NCBI RefSeq assembly: GCF_013408425.1
Contig: NZ_JACBYV010000001.1
Location: 2,108,001 to 2,172,000, forward strand
DNA length: 64,000 nucleotides
Direction of reading: 5' to 3'
Origin: Pseudomonas flavescens
GTDB taxonomy: Bacteria > Pseudomonadota > Gammaproteobacteria > Pseudomonadales > Pseudomonadaceae
In this document: positions 9,223-19,478 of the stretch, in pieces
Layout of the letters: every line of letters starts with the position of its first letter
Numbering within the stretch: position 1 is the first letter of the stretch
The notes under the pieces: model-generated
The model's database searches: none
The model's input: the letters and a program-made list of their open reading frames with translations, nothing else
Told to the model about the DNA's origin: nothing
Position numbers and translations under genes: made by a program

Positions 9223-10307
9223 CAGCCGTGCTCCTTCTCGAACTCCGCCATGTAAGCGACCAGGGCCTGCACGGCATCCAGGCCCACTGCGTTGTAGATG
9301 GACGCACGCATGCCACCCACCGAGCGATGGCCCTTGAGGTTGAGCAGGCCACGGGCATCGGCACCCGCCAGGAACGGCTTGTCGAGACGCTCGTCAGCCA
9401 GACGGAAGGGTACGTTCATCCACGAACGGGCATTGCTGGCGATCGGGTTGCTGTAGAACTCGCTGGCGTCGATCACGCCGTACAGCAGTTCCTTCTTGGC
9501 CTTGTTGCGCTGCTCCATGGCGGCCACACCGCCCTGCTCTTTCAGCCACTCGAAGACCAGCCCCGAAAGGTACCAGGAGAAGGTCGCCGGGGTGTTGTAC
9601 ATCGAGCCGTTGTCGGCAGCGATCTTGTAATTGAGCATGGTCGGGCAGGCGCTGCGCGCGCGGCCGAGCAGGTCTTCACGGATGATCGCGACCACCAGCC
9701 CGCTGGGGCCGATGTTCTTCTGAGCGCCGGCATAGATCAGGCCGAACTTGGAGATATCCACTTCACGCGAGAGGATATCGGACGACATGTCGACCACCAG
9801 CGGTACGTCGCCAGCCTCGGGGATCCAGTCGAACTGCAGGCCACCGATGGTTTCGTTGCTGGCGTAATGCAGGTAGGCGGCATCCTTGGACAGCTGCCAC
9901 TCGTTCTGCCCGGGAATGGCGAAGTAGTCGTAGGCCTTGGCGCTGGCGGCGACGTTGACGTTGCCGTAGCGGCGGGCCTCCTCGATGCTCTTCTTCGACC
10001 AGATGCCGGTATCGATGTAATCGGCAGTACCGTCTTCAGGCAGCAGGTTGAGCGGTATTTCCGCGAATTGCTGGCTGGCCCCACCTTGCAGGAACAGCAC
10101 CTTGTAGTCGGAGGGAATGGTCAGCAGATCGCGCAGATCCTGCTCGGCCTTTTCAGCGATGGCCGTGTATTCGTCACTGCGGTGGCTCATTTCCATGACG
10201 GACAGGCCTTTACCCTGCCAGTCTAGAAGTTCGGCCTGGGCACGCTGCAGAACGGCTTCGGGAAGCGCGGCCGGGCCGGCGCAGAAGTTATAGGCTCGCT
10301 TGCTCAC
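9222..10307 (-). CDS. serC: Phosphoserine aminotransferase
   Basis: PLP enzyme of serine biosynthesis, also used in pyridoxal phosphate synthesis, 361 aa, full length. The start NFCAGPAALP is typical. The PLP lysine lies in GAQKNIGPSGL, and the C-terminal region SVGGMRASIYNA binds the substrate phosphate. It leads the serC-pheA-hisC2-tyrA/aroA-cmk run. The 94-bp gap to gyrA contains a strong stem-loop. Confidence 0.97.
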   Translation of the reverse strand: MSKRAYNFCAGPAALPEAVLQRAQAELLDWQGKGLSVMEMSHRSDEYTAIAEKAEQDLRDLLTIPSDYKVLFLQGGASQQFAEIPLNLLPEDGTADYIDTGIWSKKSIEEARRYGNVNVAASAKAYDYFAIPGQNEWQLSKDAAYLHYASNETIGGLQFDWIPEAGDVPLVVDMSSDILSREVDISKFGLIYAGAQKNIGPSGLVVAIIREDLLGRARSACPTMLNYKIAADNGSMYNTPATFSWYLSGLVFEWLKEQGGVAAMEQRNKAKKELLYGVIDASEFYSNPIASNARSWMNVPFRLADERLDKPFLAGADARGLLNLKGHRSVGGMRASIYNAVGLDAVQALVAYMAEFEKEHG

Positions 10308-10361
10308 AATTCACTCTCGCTTGACTGTCTGGTTACAGCGCTACATCTATCTGGCGAAATG

Positions 10362-10391
10362 TTGCCTGCAGCACCAGGGTGCTGCAGGCAA
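10362..10391 (-). terminator. Long perfect stem-loop between gyrA and serC
   Basis: TTGCCTGCAGCAC (10362-10374) and GTGCTGCAGGCAA (10379-10391) form a 13-bp perfect stem closed by a 4-base loop. It starts 11 bp past the gyrA stop. On the minus-strand RNA the following bases are only moderately U-rich (ACATTTCG), so it may be a leaky terminator, a 3'-end stabiliser or a processing site rather than a full stop. Confidence 0.6.
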
Positions 10392-10401
10392 AGCGGCGCG
10401 C

Positions 10402-13206
10402 TTACGCGTCGCGCTCTTCGCCTTGCTCGTCACCTTCCGCTGACGGCTCATCGCCAGCAACGGCCTCGTCGAGGTCGGCGACGACGATCGGATTGCCCTC
10501 TTCGTCCAGCGCCTCTTCGATGTCCTCTTCGGATGGCTCCTGCACACGCTCCAGGCCAACCAGTTTCTCGTCCTTGGCCAGCTTGATCAGGGTCACGCCC
10601 TGCGTGTTACGGCCGGAGCTGGAAACTTCGTCGACACGGGTACGCACCAGGGTGCCCTGGTCGGAAATCAGCATGATTTCCTCGCCGTCCTGCACCTGGA
10701 TGGCACCGATCAGCGCACCGTTACGCTCTTTGGTGATCATGCCGATCACGCCCTGACCGCCACGACCACGGCGCGGGAACTTGGAGAGCGCCGTGCGCTT
10801 GCCGAAACCGCGCTCGGAAGCAGTGAGAATCTGCGCACCGGACTCGGGGATCAGCATGGAGATCAGGCGCTGTTCCTTGCCGATACGCATGCCGCGAATA
10901 CCGCGGGCACCACGGCCCATGACACGCACCACGCTTTCAGCGAAACGAATCACCTTGCCGGAGCTGGAGAACAGCATGACTTCCTTGGCACCGTCGGTGA
11001 TGGCGGCGGCGATCAGGGTGTCACCTTCCTTGAGCTTCAACGCGATCAGGCCGTTGGAGCGCGGACGGCTGAATTGCACCAGCGGGGTTTTCTTCACGGT
11101 ACCGGAGGCGGTGGCCATGAAGATGTAGGCACCGGTCGGTTCGGCCACCAGCTCGGCGGTCTCGCCTTCGACTTCTTCGATCTCGGCGACTTCAGCCACT
11201 TCTTCGGCGTCCACGATCTCGCCTTCGAGCACGGCATCGTCGCTGTCGTCCACGTCGTCGGCGCCGGCTTGCTGCTGCAGGGCTTCGAGGTCGATCTGCA
11301 GCATGGTGGTGATGTACTCACCCTCGTCGAGTGGCAGCAGGTTGACCAGTGGACGGCCACGGGCAGCACGGGACGCTTCGGGAATTTCGTAGGTCTTGAG
11401 CCAGTACACCTTGCCCTTGCTGGAGAACAGCAGCAGCGTGGCGTGACTGTTGGCGACCAGCAGGTGAGCGATGTAATCCTCATCCTTGACGCCAGTCGCC
11501 GACTTGCCCTTGCCCCCGCGGCGCTGGGCCTGGTACGCGGTCAACGGCTGGGTCTTGGCATAGCCACCATGGGAAATGGTCACTACGCGCTCTTCTTCGG
11601 GGATCATGTCGCCGAGAGTCAGGTCCAGACGGGAATCGAGGATCTCGGTACGGCGCTTGTCACCAAACTCGGCCTTGACCGCTTCCAGCTCCTCACGAAT
11701 CACTTCCATCAGGCGCACGGCGCTGGTGAGGATGCGGATCAGCTCGCCGATCTGGGTGAGGATTTCCTGGTACTCGGCCAGCAGCTTCTCGTGCTCGAGG
11801 CCGGTCAGGCGGTGCAGGCGCAGATCCAGGATCGCCTGGGCCTGTTCCGGCGACAGGTAGTACTTGCCATCACGCAGGCCGAACTGCGGATCGAGGTTCT
11901 CAGGGCGGCACGAATCGGCACCTGCGCGCTCGACCATGGCTTCCACGGCGGTGGATTCCCACGCGGTGGTGATCAGCGCTTCCTTGGCCTCGGAAGGCGT
12001 CGGCGAGGCTTTGATCAGGGCGATGACCGGGTCGATGTTGGATAGCGCAACGGCTTGGCCTTCGAGGATGTGACCGCGCTCACGGGCCTTGCGCAGTTCG
12101 AACACGGTACGCCGGGTCACCACCTCACGACGGTGCAGGACGAACGCGTCGAGCATGTCCTTGAGGTTGAGAATCTTCGGCTGACCGTCGATCAGGGCTA
12201 CGACGTTGATGCCGAAGACGCTCTGCATCTGGGTCTGGGCATAGAGGTTGTTGAGGATCACCTCGGGCACTTCGCCGCGACGCAGCTCGATGACCACGCG
12301 CATACCGTCCTTGTCGGACTCGTCGCGCAGCTCGGTGATGCCTTCGAGCTTCTTCTCCTTGACCAGCTCGGCGATCTTCTCGATCAGGCGCGCCTTGTTC
12401 AGTTGGTAAGGCAGCTCGGTAACGACGATCTGCTGGCGACCGCCAACCTTGTCGATGTCTTCGACCTCGGCGCGGGCACGGATGTAAATCCGCCCACGAC
12501 CGGTGCGATAGGCTTCAACGATACCGGCGCGGCCATTGATGATGCCTGCGGTCGGGAAATCCGGCCCCGGGATGTACTGCATCAGGTCATCGACCGTCAG
12601 CTCCGGGTTGTCGATCAGGGCCAGACAGCCGTCGATGACTTCGCTCAGGTTGTGCGGCGGAATGTTGGTCGCCATGCCCACGGCGATACCGCTGGAACCG
12701 TTGACCAGCAGGTTGGGGATCTTGGTCGGCATGACCGCCGGGATCTGCTCGGTACCGTCGTAGTTGGGTACCCAGTCGACGGTTTCCTTGTGCAGGTCTG
12801 CCAGCAACTCGTGGGCCAGCTTGGTCATGCGCACTTCGGTGTATCGCATGGCTGCGGCGTTGTCGCCGTCCACCGAACCGAAGTTGCCCTGGCCATCGAC
12901 CAGCAGGTAACGCAGCGAGAACGGCTGAGCCATACGCACGATGGTGTCGTAAACGGCGGTATCACCGTGCGGGTGATATTTACCGATCACGTCACCGACC
13001 ACACGGGCGGATTTCTTGTACGCCTTGTTCCAGTCGTTGCCCAGCTCGCTCATGGCGAACAGCACCCGACGGTGCACGGGCTTGAGACCATCGCGCGCAT
13101 CCGGCAAGGCACGCCCGACGATCACGCTCATGGCGTAGTCGAGGTAGGACTGTTTCAGTTCGTCTTCGATGTTGACCGGGAGGATTTCTTTGGCCAGTTC
13201 GCCCAT
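10402..13206 (-). CDS. gyrA: DNA gyrase subunit A
   Basis: Breakage-reunion subunit of gyrase, 934 aa. The start [12 protein letters not shown] is the family start; an upstream in-frame extension of 32 codons lacks conservation. The quinolone-resistance region reads [10 protein letters not shown], giving Thr83 and Asp87, the usual wild-type Pseudomonas residues, and the catalytic tyrosine is Tyr122 ([10 protein letters not shown]). The C-terminal beta-pinwheel contains a GyrA box (QRRGGKG) and an acidic insert with many Glu/Asp, and the protein ends in an acidic tail, both features of Pseudomonas GyrA. It is followed by serC and preceded by a 225-bp leader. Confidence 0.98.
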   Translation of the reverse strand: MGELAKEILPVNIEDELKQSYLDYAMSVIVGRALPDARDGLKPVHRRVLFAMSELGNDWNKAYKKSARVVGDVIGKYHPHGDTAVYDTIVRMAQPFSLRYLLVDGQGNFGSVDGDNAAAMRYTEVRMTKLAHELLADLHKETVDWVPNYDGTEQIPAVMPTKIPNLLVNGSSGIAVGMATNIPPHNLSEVIDGCLALIDNPELTVDDLMQYIPGPDFPTAGIINGRAGIVEAYRTGRGRIYIRARAEVEDIDKVGGRQQIVVTELPYQLNKARLIEKIAELVKEKKLEGITELRDESDKDGMRVVIELRRGEVPEVILNNLYAQTQMQSVFGINVVALIDGQPKILNLKDMLDAFVLHRREVVTRRTVFELRKARERGHILEGQAVALSNIDPVIALIKASPTPSEAKEALITTAWESTAVEAMVERAGADSCRPENLDPQFGLRDGKYYLSPEQAQAILDLRLHRLTGLEHEKLLAEYQEILTQIGELIRILTSAVRLMEVIREELEAVKAEFGDKRRTEILDSRLDLTLGDMIPEEERVVTISHGGYAKTQPLTAYQAQRRGGKGKSATGVKDEDYIAHLLVANSHATLLLFSSKGKVYWLKTYEIPEASRAARGRPLVNLLPLDEGEYITTMLQIDLEALQQQAGADDVDDSDDAVLEGEIVDAEEVAEVAEIEEVEGETAELVAEPTGAYIFMATASGTVKKTPLVQFSRPRSNGLIALKLKEGDTLIAAAITDGAKEVMLFSSSGKVIRFAESVVRVMGRGARGIRGMRIGKEQRLISMLIPESGAQILTASERGFGKRTALSKFPRRGRGGQGVIGMITKERNGALIGAIQVQDGEEIMLISDQGTLVRTRVDEVSSSGRNTQGVTLIKLAKDEKLVGLERVQEPSEEDIEEALDEEGNPIVVADLDEAVAGDEPSAEGDEQGEERDA

Positions 13207-13431
13207 GAGTAGCCTGATTCCTTTTTTCTGGTGAAACTCCGCCGCGTTCATTGGGAACCTGGCGAAGCGCGTCGCAATGGCATCAGGCCAGCGACGACTC
13301 ACGACAAATCAATACGTTATGCCATGCATTCGAGCAGTAATGGCGACCGCTGACGGCGCCCCTGAAAACTGCCGGAGCTTACCACAAAGCGTGCCCCGCA
13401 CCTATCCCTGAAGGCTCATGAAGCCAGGGGC
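13207..13431 (-). promoter_or_regulatory. gyrA upstream region / possible gyrA RNA motif
   Basis: 225 bp between the mtnA-like stop and gyrA. It should hold the gyrA promoter. Pseudomonas gyrA genes are known to carry a conserved leader RNA (the gyrA RNA motif); I cannot align it here, but G/C-rich pairing segments lie close to the start codon (about 13230-13290). Near 13405-13430 a CCCT...GGCT/AGCC...AGGG stem could end mtnA-like transcription. No open reading frame here is convincing. Confidence 0.35.
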
Positions 13432-14502
13432 TCAGTGCAGCCGCTTGCGCGACATCAACTGGGCGATCTTGGCAGCGTCCGGGCGTTCGATCACGCCCTT
13501 CTCGGTGACCACAAAATCCACCAGATCGGCGGGTGTCACGTCGAACTGCGGCTCGATCTCGTCCACACCGGCCACCCGCTCGCTCTGCGGATAGGCCAAC
13601 GGCGCATGACCGAGCTCGTGAAAACATTCCTCGCCGCTCTCGGCCTGCAGGTCGATGACGGCGCTCGGCGCCACCACCATCAGCCGTACGCCATGGTGCA
13701 TGGCGGCGACCGCCAGCTGATAGGTGCCGATCAGGCCGAGCACGTCTCCGTTGGCAGCGATTCGCTCGGCGCCGACGATGGCCCAGGTGATGCCACGGTC
13801 CTTCATCAGGTGAGCCAGCGCAGCATCCGCACTGAGCGCCACGGCGATGCCCTCTTCACGCAGCTCCCAGGCCGCCAGCCGAGCACCCTGCAGCAACGGG
13901 CGGCTTTCGCCCAGATAGCAGCGCTCCAGCAGCCCCTCGAGCCGAGCAGCGCGGATCACCGCCAGCGCCGTGCCGAAACCACCACTGGTCAGCGCCCCGG
14001 CGCAGCCGATGCTGAGCAGATTCTGCGAGTTGCCCTGAAAACCGCGAATCAGCTCCACCCCCAGCTGTGCCATGACCAGGCTGGCCTCGCGATCACGCTG
14101 ATGAATGCCGTGGGCTTCGTCCTCCATCACCTCCAGCGGCTGCGCGCCAGGCCGCGAGCGCGCCAGCCGCTCGTGCATCCGCAGCAGCAAACGCTCGCAT
14201 TCGAGGGCATGGAGGCCCGCCTCGGCGAGCCGACTGGCATCCACCTGCAACCCGGCATACCAGTCGCCACCCTCGTCGGCACGCTGGCGCGCCCCGAGCA
14301 CCAGGGCGTAAGCACCGCAGATGACCCTGGCGGCAGCCCCCTGCAGCGCACCGCCAGCAAGCATTTCCACAACGGCAGACACCGAATGACAGGCATGCCA
14401 GACCTGCTCACCGGGCAGGCGGCGTTGATCGAGCACATGCAGGGCACCCTCGCGCCAGACAAAGCCCACGACCTGCTCGGCAGCCAGCAAACGCTCGCGC
14501 AT
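13432..14502 (-). CDS. MtnA-like protein (methylthioribose-1-phosphate isomerase family) with altered active site
   Basis: 356 aa from MRERLLAAE, the start used by Pseudomonas MtnA. The family isomerises 5-methylthioribose-1-phosphate in methionine salvage. Overall similarity is clear at both ends (VLDQRRLPGE; FDVTPADLVDF; the end AQLMSRKRLH) and in SGGFGTAL. Yet the family motifs are changed: RGAPAIG reads QGAAARV (54-60), THCNTG reads SIGCAG (164-169, keeping the catalytic Cys167), GADR reads GAER (244-247, the catalytic Asp replaced by Glu246), and NKIGTY reads GLIGTY. The reading frame is intact and the locus is the normal mtnA site, divergent from mtaD. It may be catalytically dead or repurposed; a true MtnA may exist elsewhere. 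Confidence 0.8.
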   Translation of the reverse strand: MRERLLAAEQVVGFVWREGALHVLDQRRLPGEQVWHACHSVSAVVEMLAGGALQGAAARVICGAYALVLGARQRADEGGDWYAGLQVDASRLAEAGLHALECERLLLRMHERLARSRPGAQPLEVMEDEAHGIHQRDREASLVMAQLGVELIRGFQGNSQNLLSIGCAGALTSGGFGTALAVIRAARLEGLLERCYLGESRPLLQGARLAAWELREEGIAVALSADAALAHLMKDRGITWAIVGAERIAANGDVLGLIGTYQLAVAAMHHGVRLMVVAPSAVIDLQAESGEECFHELGHAPLAYPQSERVAGVDEIEPQFDVTPADLVDFVVTEKGVIERPDAAKIAQLMSRKRLH

Positions 14503-14647
14503 TACCCACTCCATCCTCGAAAGCCGGCCAGTATACGCCGCGCGAACCGGCAGCCGCACCTCGCGCACGGCGCTGGGCGACGCTACGCACTTTCAAGATC
14601 ACGGCATTCCTCTATAGACTCGGCGTTTTCAACGACGGAACCCACCC

Positions 14648-15967
14648 ATGGCAGACGCTCCGCTCGACCTTTTACTGCTGCCCACCTGGCTGGTGCCGGT
14701 CGAGCCCGCAGGCGTGGTACTGCACGATCACGGCCTGGGCATTCGCGATGGCAAGATCGCCCTTATCGCACCACGCGCTGATGCCTTGCGGCGCGGCGCC
14801 ACGCAGATCCGCGAGCTGCCTGGGCGCCTGCTGACACCGGGCCTGATCAACGCCCACGGTCACGCGGCAATGACGCTGTTCCGCGGCCTGGCCGACGACC
14901 TGCCACTGATGACCTGGCTGGAAAAGCACATCTGGCCGGCAGAAGCCAAGTGGGTCGATGAGCGGTTCGTTCAGGACGGCACCGAACTTGCCATTGCCGA
15001 GCAGATAAAGAGCGGTATCAGCTGTTTCGCCGACATGTACTTCTTCCCCGAGATGGCCTGCGAGCGGGTGCACGCCAGCGGCATGCGCGCGCAGATCAGC
15101 ATTCCGGTGCTGGATTTCGCCATCCCCGGCGCCCGTGACGCGGACGAGGCGCTGCGCAAGGGCGTGACGCTGTTCGACGAAATGCGACACCACTCGCGCC
15201 TGAGCGTCGCCTTCGGCCCTCACGCGCCCTACACCGTCGGTGACGCGAACCTCGAAAAACTGCGCATCCTCGCCGAAGAGCTGGACGCCGGCATTCATAT
15301 GCACGTGCACGAAACCGCCTTCGAAGTGCAGCAGAGCCTCGAACAGCATGGCGAACGCCCGCTGGCCCGCCTGCACCGCCTCGGCCTGCTCGGCCCGCGC
15401 TTCCAGGCCGTGCACATGACCCAGATCGATGATGACGATATAGCCCTGCTGGTCGCCACCAACAGCAGCGTGATCCACTGCCCGGAGTCCAACCTCAAGC
15501 TGGCCAGCGGCTTCTGCCCGGTCGAGAAACTCTGGCAGGCCGGCGTCAATGTCGCCATCGGTACCGACGGTGCCGCCAGCAACAACGACCTCGACCTACT
15601 CGGCGAGACCCGCACCGCCGCGCTGCTGGCCAAGGCTGTAGCCGGCTCGGCCAGCGCCCTGGACGCACACCGCGCGCTGCGCATGGCGACCCTCAATGGC
15701 GCCCGCGCCCTGGGCCTCGACGGCGAGATTGGCTCACTGGAGCTCGGCAAGGCCGCCGACATCGTCGCCTTCGACTTGCGCGGCCTGGCCCAGCAACCAG
15801 TCTACGACCCCGTTTCGCAGTTGATCTACGCCACCTCCCGAGACTGCGTCGAGCACCTCTGGGTCGCTGGCAAGCCACTGTTCGAAGACCGCAGACTGAC
15901 GCGCCTCGACGAGGAACGCATCATCGCGACCACGCGACAGTGGGGCGCAAAAATCGGACACCGCTAA
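14648..15967 (+). CDS. mtaD: Methylthioadenosine/S-adenosylhomocysteine deaminase
   Basis: Amidohydrolase-superfamily deaminase (TRZ/ATZ type), 439 aa. It matches the Pseudomonas MTA deaminase that turns methylthioadenosine into methylthioinosine for salvage. Metal ligands are visible: [13 protein letters not shown] (N-terminal HxH), [16 protein letters not shown], and the late Asp in [13 protein letters not shown]. The start ATG at 14648 sits in a plausible context, 145 bp from the divergent mtnA-like start. ubiG follows 215 bp downstream, and that gap shows no clear gene. Confidence 0.93.
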   Translation: MADAPLDLLLLPTWLVPVEPAGVVLHDHGLGIRDGKIALIAPRADALRRGATQIRELPGRLLTPGLINAHGHAAMTLFRGLADDLPLMTWLEKHIWPAEAKWVDERFVQDGTELAIAEQIKSGISCFADMYFFPEMACERVHASGMRAQISIPVLDFAIPGARDADEALRKGVTLFDEMRHHSRLSVAFGPHAPYTVGDANLEKLRILAEELDAGIHMHVHETAFEVQQSLEQHGERPLARLHRLGLLGPRFQAVHMTQIDDDDIALLVATNSSVIHCPESNLKLASGFCPVEKLWQAGVNVAIGTDGAASNNDLDLLGETRTAALLAKAVAGSASALDAHRALRMATLNGARALGLDGEIGSLELGKAADIVAFDLRGLAQQPVYDPVSQLIYATSRDCVEHLWVAGKPLFEDRRLTRLDEERIIATTRQWGAKIGHR

Positions 15968-16182
15968 GAACCTTGCCGAGGCAGTCAGCACGAGCCCGTT
16001 TTTAACGCAGTGATGACAACGCCGGTAATTTTTAGGGTGTCCGATAGCCGGGCGTCCGACCCATTGAGCGCAAACTACGGCAAACTGTCACACATCAGAG
16101 GCCAGCCGCGCGCCGAGCAAAGCTGGCAACATGCACGCACTGCGCGTCATGTCATACGTATTCGCTTTATTCAGGGAAAACC

Positions 16183-16881
16183 ATGAGCAACGTCGACCAA
16201 GCCGAAATCGCCAAATTCGAAGCCCTCGCCCATCGCTGGTGGGACAAGGAAAGCGAGTTCAAGCCCTTGCACGAGATCAACCCGCTGCGGGTCAACTGGA
16301 TTGACGAGCGCGCCGGGCTGGCGGGCAAGAAGGTACTCGACGTTGGCTGCGGTGGCGGCATTCTCAGTGAAGCCATGGCTCAACGTGGCGCCACGGTGAC
16401 CGGCATCGACATGGGCGAAGCGCCGCTGGCTGTGGCCCGCTTGCATCAGCTGGAATCGGGCGTTGAAGTCGATTACCGGCAGATCACCGCCGAAGCCATG
16501 GCAGAAGAGATGCCCGGCCAGTTCGACGTGGTCACCTGCCTGGAAATGCTCGAGCACGTGCCCGACCCGTCGTCGGTGATTCGCGCCTGCCACAAGCTGG
16601 TCAAGCCCGGCGGCCAGGTGTTCTTCTCCACCATCAACCGCAATCCCAAGGCCTACCTGTTCGCGGTGATTGGCGCCGAATACATCTTGCGCCTGCTGCC
16701 GCGCGGCACCCATGACTTCAAGAAATTCATCCGCCCATCGGAACTGGGCGCCTGGAGCCGCGACGCCGGCCTGCAGGTCAAGGACATCATCGGCCTGACC
16801 TACAACCCGCTGACCAAGCACTACAAGCTGGCCAACGACGTGGACGTCAACTACATGGTGCACACCAGCAAGGCAGACTGA
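16183..16881 (+). CDS. ubiG: Ubiquinone biosynthesis O-methyltransferase UbiG
   Basis: SAM-dependent methyltransferase catalysing both O-methylations in ubiquinone synthesis, 232 aa. It starts [20 protein letters not shown] and has the typical SAM motif [15 protein letters not shown] at about residues 51-65, then [11 protein letters not shown]. mupP normally follows ubiG in Pseudomonas; here an 8.8-kb block separates them. A weak stem (AGCCAGCG/CGCTGGCT, 16894-16928) lies between it and the convergent hpxK gene. Confidence 0.96.
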   Translation: MSNVDQAEIAKFEALAHRWWDKESEFKPLHEINPLRVNWIDERAGLAGKKVLDVGCGGGILSEAMAQRGATVTGIDMGEAPLAVARLHQLESGVEVDYRQITAEAMAEEMPGQFDVVTCLEMLEHVPDPSSVIRACHKLVKPGGQVFFSTINRNPKAYLFAVIGAEYILRLLPRGTHDFKKFIRPSELGAWSRDAGLQVKDIIGLTYNPLTKHYKLANDVDVNYMVHTSKAD

Positions 16882-16946
16882 TCCTGCCGGGCCAGCCAGC
16901 GCACACCCACTCGGGCCGTACGCTGGCTGACCTCAACGCCCTGCGC

Positions 16947-18221
16947 TCATTCGACCGACTTGGCAGGCGGCTCCATCGCCAACGCCTGAACCCAGTCCAC
17001 GCACGCCTGAATCGCCAGCGCCACATCACCCACCTCGACGGCCTCGGCCGGGTGATGACTGACCCCTCCTGCACAGCGCACGAACAGCATGCCGACCGGC
17101 CAGTGTTCGGCCATGGCGATCGCGTCATGGCCTGCACCACTGGGCAGCGACAGGCTGCGCCCCTGCACCTGGGTCAGCACCTGTGCCAGGGAAGCCTGCA
17201 TGGCGTCATCGCAACGGGTCGCCGGTATGCCGTAGTACTGGCTGGCATGGAACTGCAGCCCGCGCTGCCGGGCAATCGCCTGCGCCTGACTCAGCAGGTC
17301 GTCGAGCAAATCTGCCAATGCCTGATCCTCCGGGCCACGCACGTCCAGGGTCAGGGCGACCTCACCGGGAATCACGTTGACCGCGCCAGGGTGGCACTGC
17401 AGGCTGCCCACCGTGGCCACCAACTGCGGATCGCGCTGCGCGGTCTGCGCTTCGATGTAGACCATCCACTGCGCCGCAGCAGCCAGGGCGTCCTTGCGAT
17501 GACTCATCGGCACGGTACCGGCATGCCCGGCCATACCGACGAAGCGGCAATTCAGCCGGCGCGCACCATTGATGGCCGTCACCACGCCAAGCGCCAGCTC
17601 TTCGCGCTCCAGGCACGGGCCCTGCTCGATATGCAGTTCCAGATAGGCGGCGAAGTCATCCGCGTTCCGAGCCGCACTGGGGACCTGCGCCGCATCCAGG
17701 CCGACCGCGGTCATCGCCTGGGCGACACTGACGCCATTGGCATCGGCCTGCTCGACCCAGCCTTGCGGCCAGGTACCGGTCAGACCGCGACTACCCAGCA
17801 GGGTGATGCCGAAGCGGGTCCCCTCCTCGTCGGCGAAACCGACGATCTCGATGGCCAGCGGCAAACGTATGCCGCGGTCATGAAAGTGCTGCACGGTCTC
17901 GATGGCGGCGACCACACCGAGCATGCCGTCATAACGACCGGCGTTGCGCACGGTATCCAGGTGCGAGCCGAGCAACAGCGCCTGCGCGCCAGCACGCTGG
18001 CCTTCGTAACGCCCGCAGATGTTGCCAACGGCGTCCTGCCAGACGCGCATGCCGGCCGCCTGCATCCACTCGCCCACCAGCGCATTGGCACGCAGGTGTT
18101 CTGCCGACAGGTACACACGGGTCAGGCCATCGGCAGACTCGCTGATCGCCGCCAGCTCGTCGCAACGCGCCATGATCCGCGCGCCCGCACGGCCTGCCGC
18201 CAGCTTGTCCATGGCGCTCAT
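16947..18221 (-). CDS. hpxK: Allantoate amidohydrolase / N-carbamoyl-L-amino-acid hydrolase family (HpxK-like)
   Basis: M20-family Zn amidohydrolase, 424 aa from MSAMDKLAAGR. The ATG overlaps the aminotransferase stop (TGATG), so translation is coupled; reading further upstream in this frame is an artefact. Metal-binding motifs: GSHLDTVRNAGRYDG, FADEEGTRFG, ELHIEQGP and, C-terminal, SGAGHDAIAMA. The family removes ammonia and CO2 from allantoate to give ureidoglycine, or hydrolyses N-carbamoyl amino acids. The pairing with a ureidoglycine-glyoxylate-type aminotransferase favours allantoate. It is the last gene of the six-gene importer operon. Confidence 0.85.
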   Translation of the reverse strand: MSAMDKLAAGRAGARIMARCDELAAISESADGLTRVYLSAEHLRANALVGEWMQAAGMRVWQDAVGNICGRYEGQRAGAQALLLGSHLDTVRNAGRYDGMLGVVAAIETVQHFHDRGIRLPLAIEIVGFADEEGTRFGITLLGSRGLTGTWPQGWVEQADANGVSVAQAMTAVGLDAAQVPSAARNADDFAAYLELHIEQGPCLEREELALGVVTAINGARRLNCRFVGMAGHAGTVPMSHRKDALAAAAQWMVYIEAQTAQRDPQLVATVGSLQCHPGAVNVIPGEVALTLDVRGPEDQALADLLDDLLSQAQAIARQRGLQFHASQYYGIPATRCDDAMQASLAQVLTQVQGRSLSLPSGAGHDAIAMAEHWPVGMLFVRCAGGVSHHPAEAVEVGDVALAIQACVDWVQALAMEPPAKSVE

Positions 18222-19453
18222 CAGCAACGCTCGCTGTAGTGATCCCAGGCCGCCTGCATCGCGGCGCCCTGAGTGGTACGCAGGCCGAGACGATTGAGTA
18301 CCGCCTCCAGAGCGCTGAGGGTCTGCATCACGCAGTCCTTGCGGGCGTTGTAGCCCATGGTGCCGATACGCCAGACCTTGCCAGCCAGCGGCCCGAACGA
18401 CGTGCCGATCTCGATACCGAAGTCCTCGAGCATCAGCTTGCGCACCTGGTCGCCATTGACCGCCTCGGGAATCACTACGCCAAGGACGTTGTTCATCTTG
18501 TATTCGAGGTTGCCGAAGGTTTCCAGACCCATGCCCTGGATGCCCTTTAGCAGAGCATCGCCATGCAGCTTGTGTCGGGCGATCCCCTCGTCCAGGCCTT
18601 CCTCGCCAATCACCCGTGCGCACTCGCGGGCAGCGAACAGCGCCGACGTGGCTTCGGTGTGATGATTGAGGCGCTCGGGGCCCCAGTAATCGAGGATCAT
18701 GCCAAGGTCGAAATAGTTGGAGTAGATCATCTCGTCGTCGCCGTCCTGATGAGCAGCGGTACGGATGCCGGCCTCCACGCAGGCGCGGCGACGAATCACC
18801 TCCACCATGCTCGCACTGAGGGTGATCGGCGCGGTGCCGGATGGCCCACCCAGGCACTTCTGCAGACCGGCGGACACCGCATCCAGCCCCCAGGCATCGG
18901 TTTCCAGCAGGTTGCCGCCCAACGACGCGGTGGCATCGGTATAGAACAGCACGCCATGGCGCCGGCAGATGTCGCCCAGCTCGGCCAGTGGCTGCAGCAT
19001 GGTGGTCGACGTATCGCCCTGCACGGTCAGCAGCAGCCGTGGCTTCACCTGCCTGATGGCATCCTCGATCTGCTGCGGGGTGAACACTTCACCCCAGGGC
19101 ACCTCGATGGTGTGAACGTCGGCACGGCAACGCCGGGCGATTTCGCAGAGCAGATGGCCGAAACGGCCGAACACCGGCACCAGCACCTTGTCGCCAGGGC
19201 GAATCGCCGAGACCAGAATGGCCTCGATGCCGGCCCGCGAGGTGCCGTCGATCACCAGGGTTGCAGCGTTGGCAGTACGAAAGACGCCGCGGTACAGCGC
19301 CATCACCTCGTTCATGTAGTGGGTCATGGCCGGGTCGTACTGGCCGATCAGTTGGCTGGACATGGCGCGCAGCACACGGGGATCGGCATTGATCGGGCCC
19401 GGTCCCATCAACAGACGCTGGGGCGGATTCACTGGCAGGAAAGTCGTGTTCAT
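18221..19453 (-). CDS. hpxJ: Class V aminotransferase, (S)-ureidoglycine--glyoxylate type (HpxJ/PucG-like)
   Basis: PLP aminotransferase, 410 aa. The start LLMGPGPINADPRVLRAMS and the motif VIDGTSRAGIEAI are typical of the alanine-glyoxylate/PucG group. The PLP lysine lies in GLQKCLGGPSG, and the C-terminal IGTMGYNARKD is also typical. PucG moves the amino group of ureidoglycine to glyoxylate, making glycine and oxalurate. Oxalurate would then be the substrate of the HpxX/AtzE/HpxZ-like proteins encoded nearby on the other strand. Related enzymes use alanine or serine, so the exact substrate is inferred from context. Confidence 0.85.
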   Translation of the reverse strand: MNTTFLPVNPPQRLLMGPGPINADPRVLRAMSSQLIGQYDPAMTHYMNEVMALYRGVFRTANAATLVIDGTSRAGIEAILVSAIRPGDKVLVPVFGRFGHLLCEIARRCRADVHTIEVPWGEVFTPQQIEDAIRQVKPRLLLTVQGDTSTTMLQPLAELGDICRRHGVLFYTDATASLGGNLLETDAWGLDAVSAGLQKCLGGPSGTAPITLSASMVEVIRRRACVEAGIRTAAHQDGDDEMIYSNYFDLGMILDYWGPERLNHHTEATSALFAARECARVIGEEGLDEGIARHKLHGDALLKGIQGMGLETFGNLEYKMNNVLGVVIPEAVNGDQVRKLMLEDFGIEIGTSFGPLAGKVWRIGTMGYNARKDCVMQTLSALEAVLNRLGLRTTQGAAMQAAWDHYSERC

Positions 19454-19478
19454 CTGGGATTTCTCGTTCTAAAGACGC

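Noticed and set aside
6901-9255. 784-codon plus-strand frame over hisC2-pheA
   Set aside because: Antisense shadow across two well-supported genes.
10402-13206. Quinolone-resistance mutation in gyrA
   Set aside because: Positions 83 (Thr) and 87 (Asp) are the usual Pseudomonas wild-type residues.
16947-18857. 636-residue version of the amidohydrolase
   Set aside because: The extra N-terminus is the aminotransferase gene in another frame; the ATG at 18221 overlaps its stop and begins the conserved domain.
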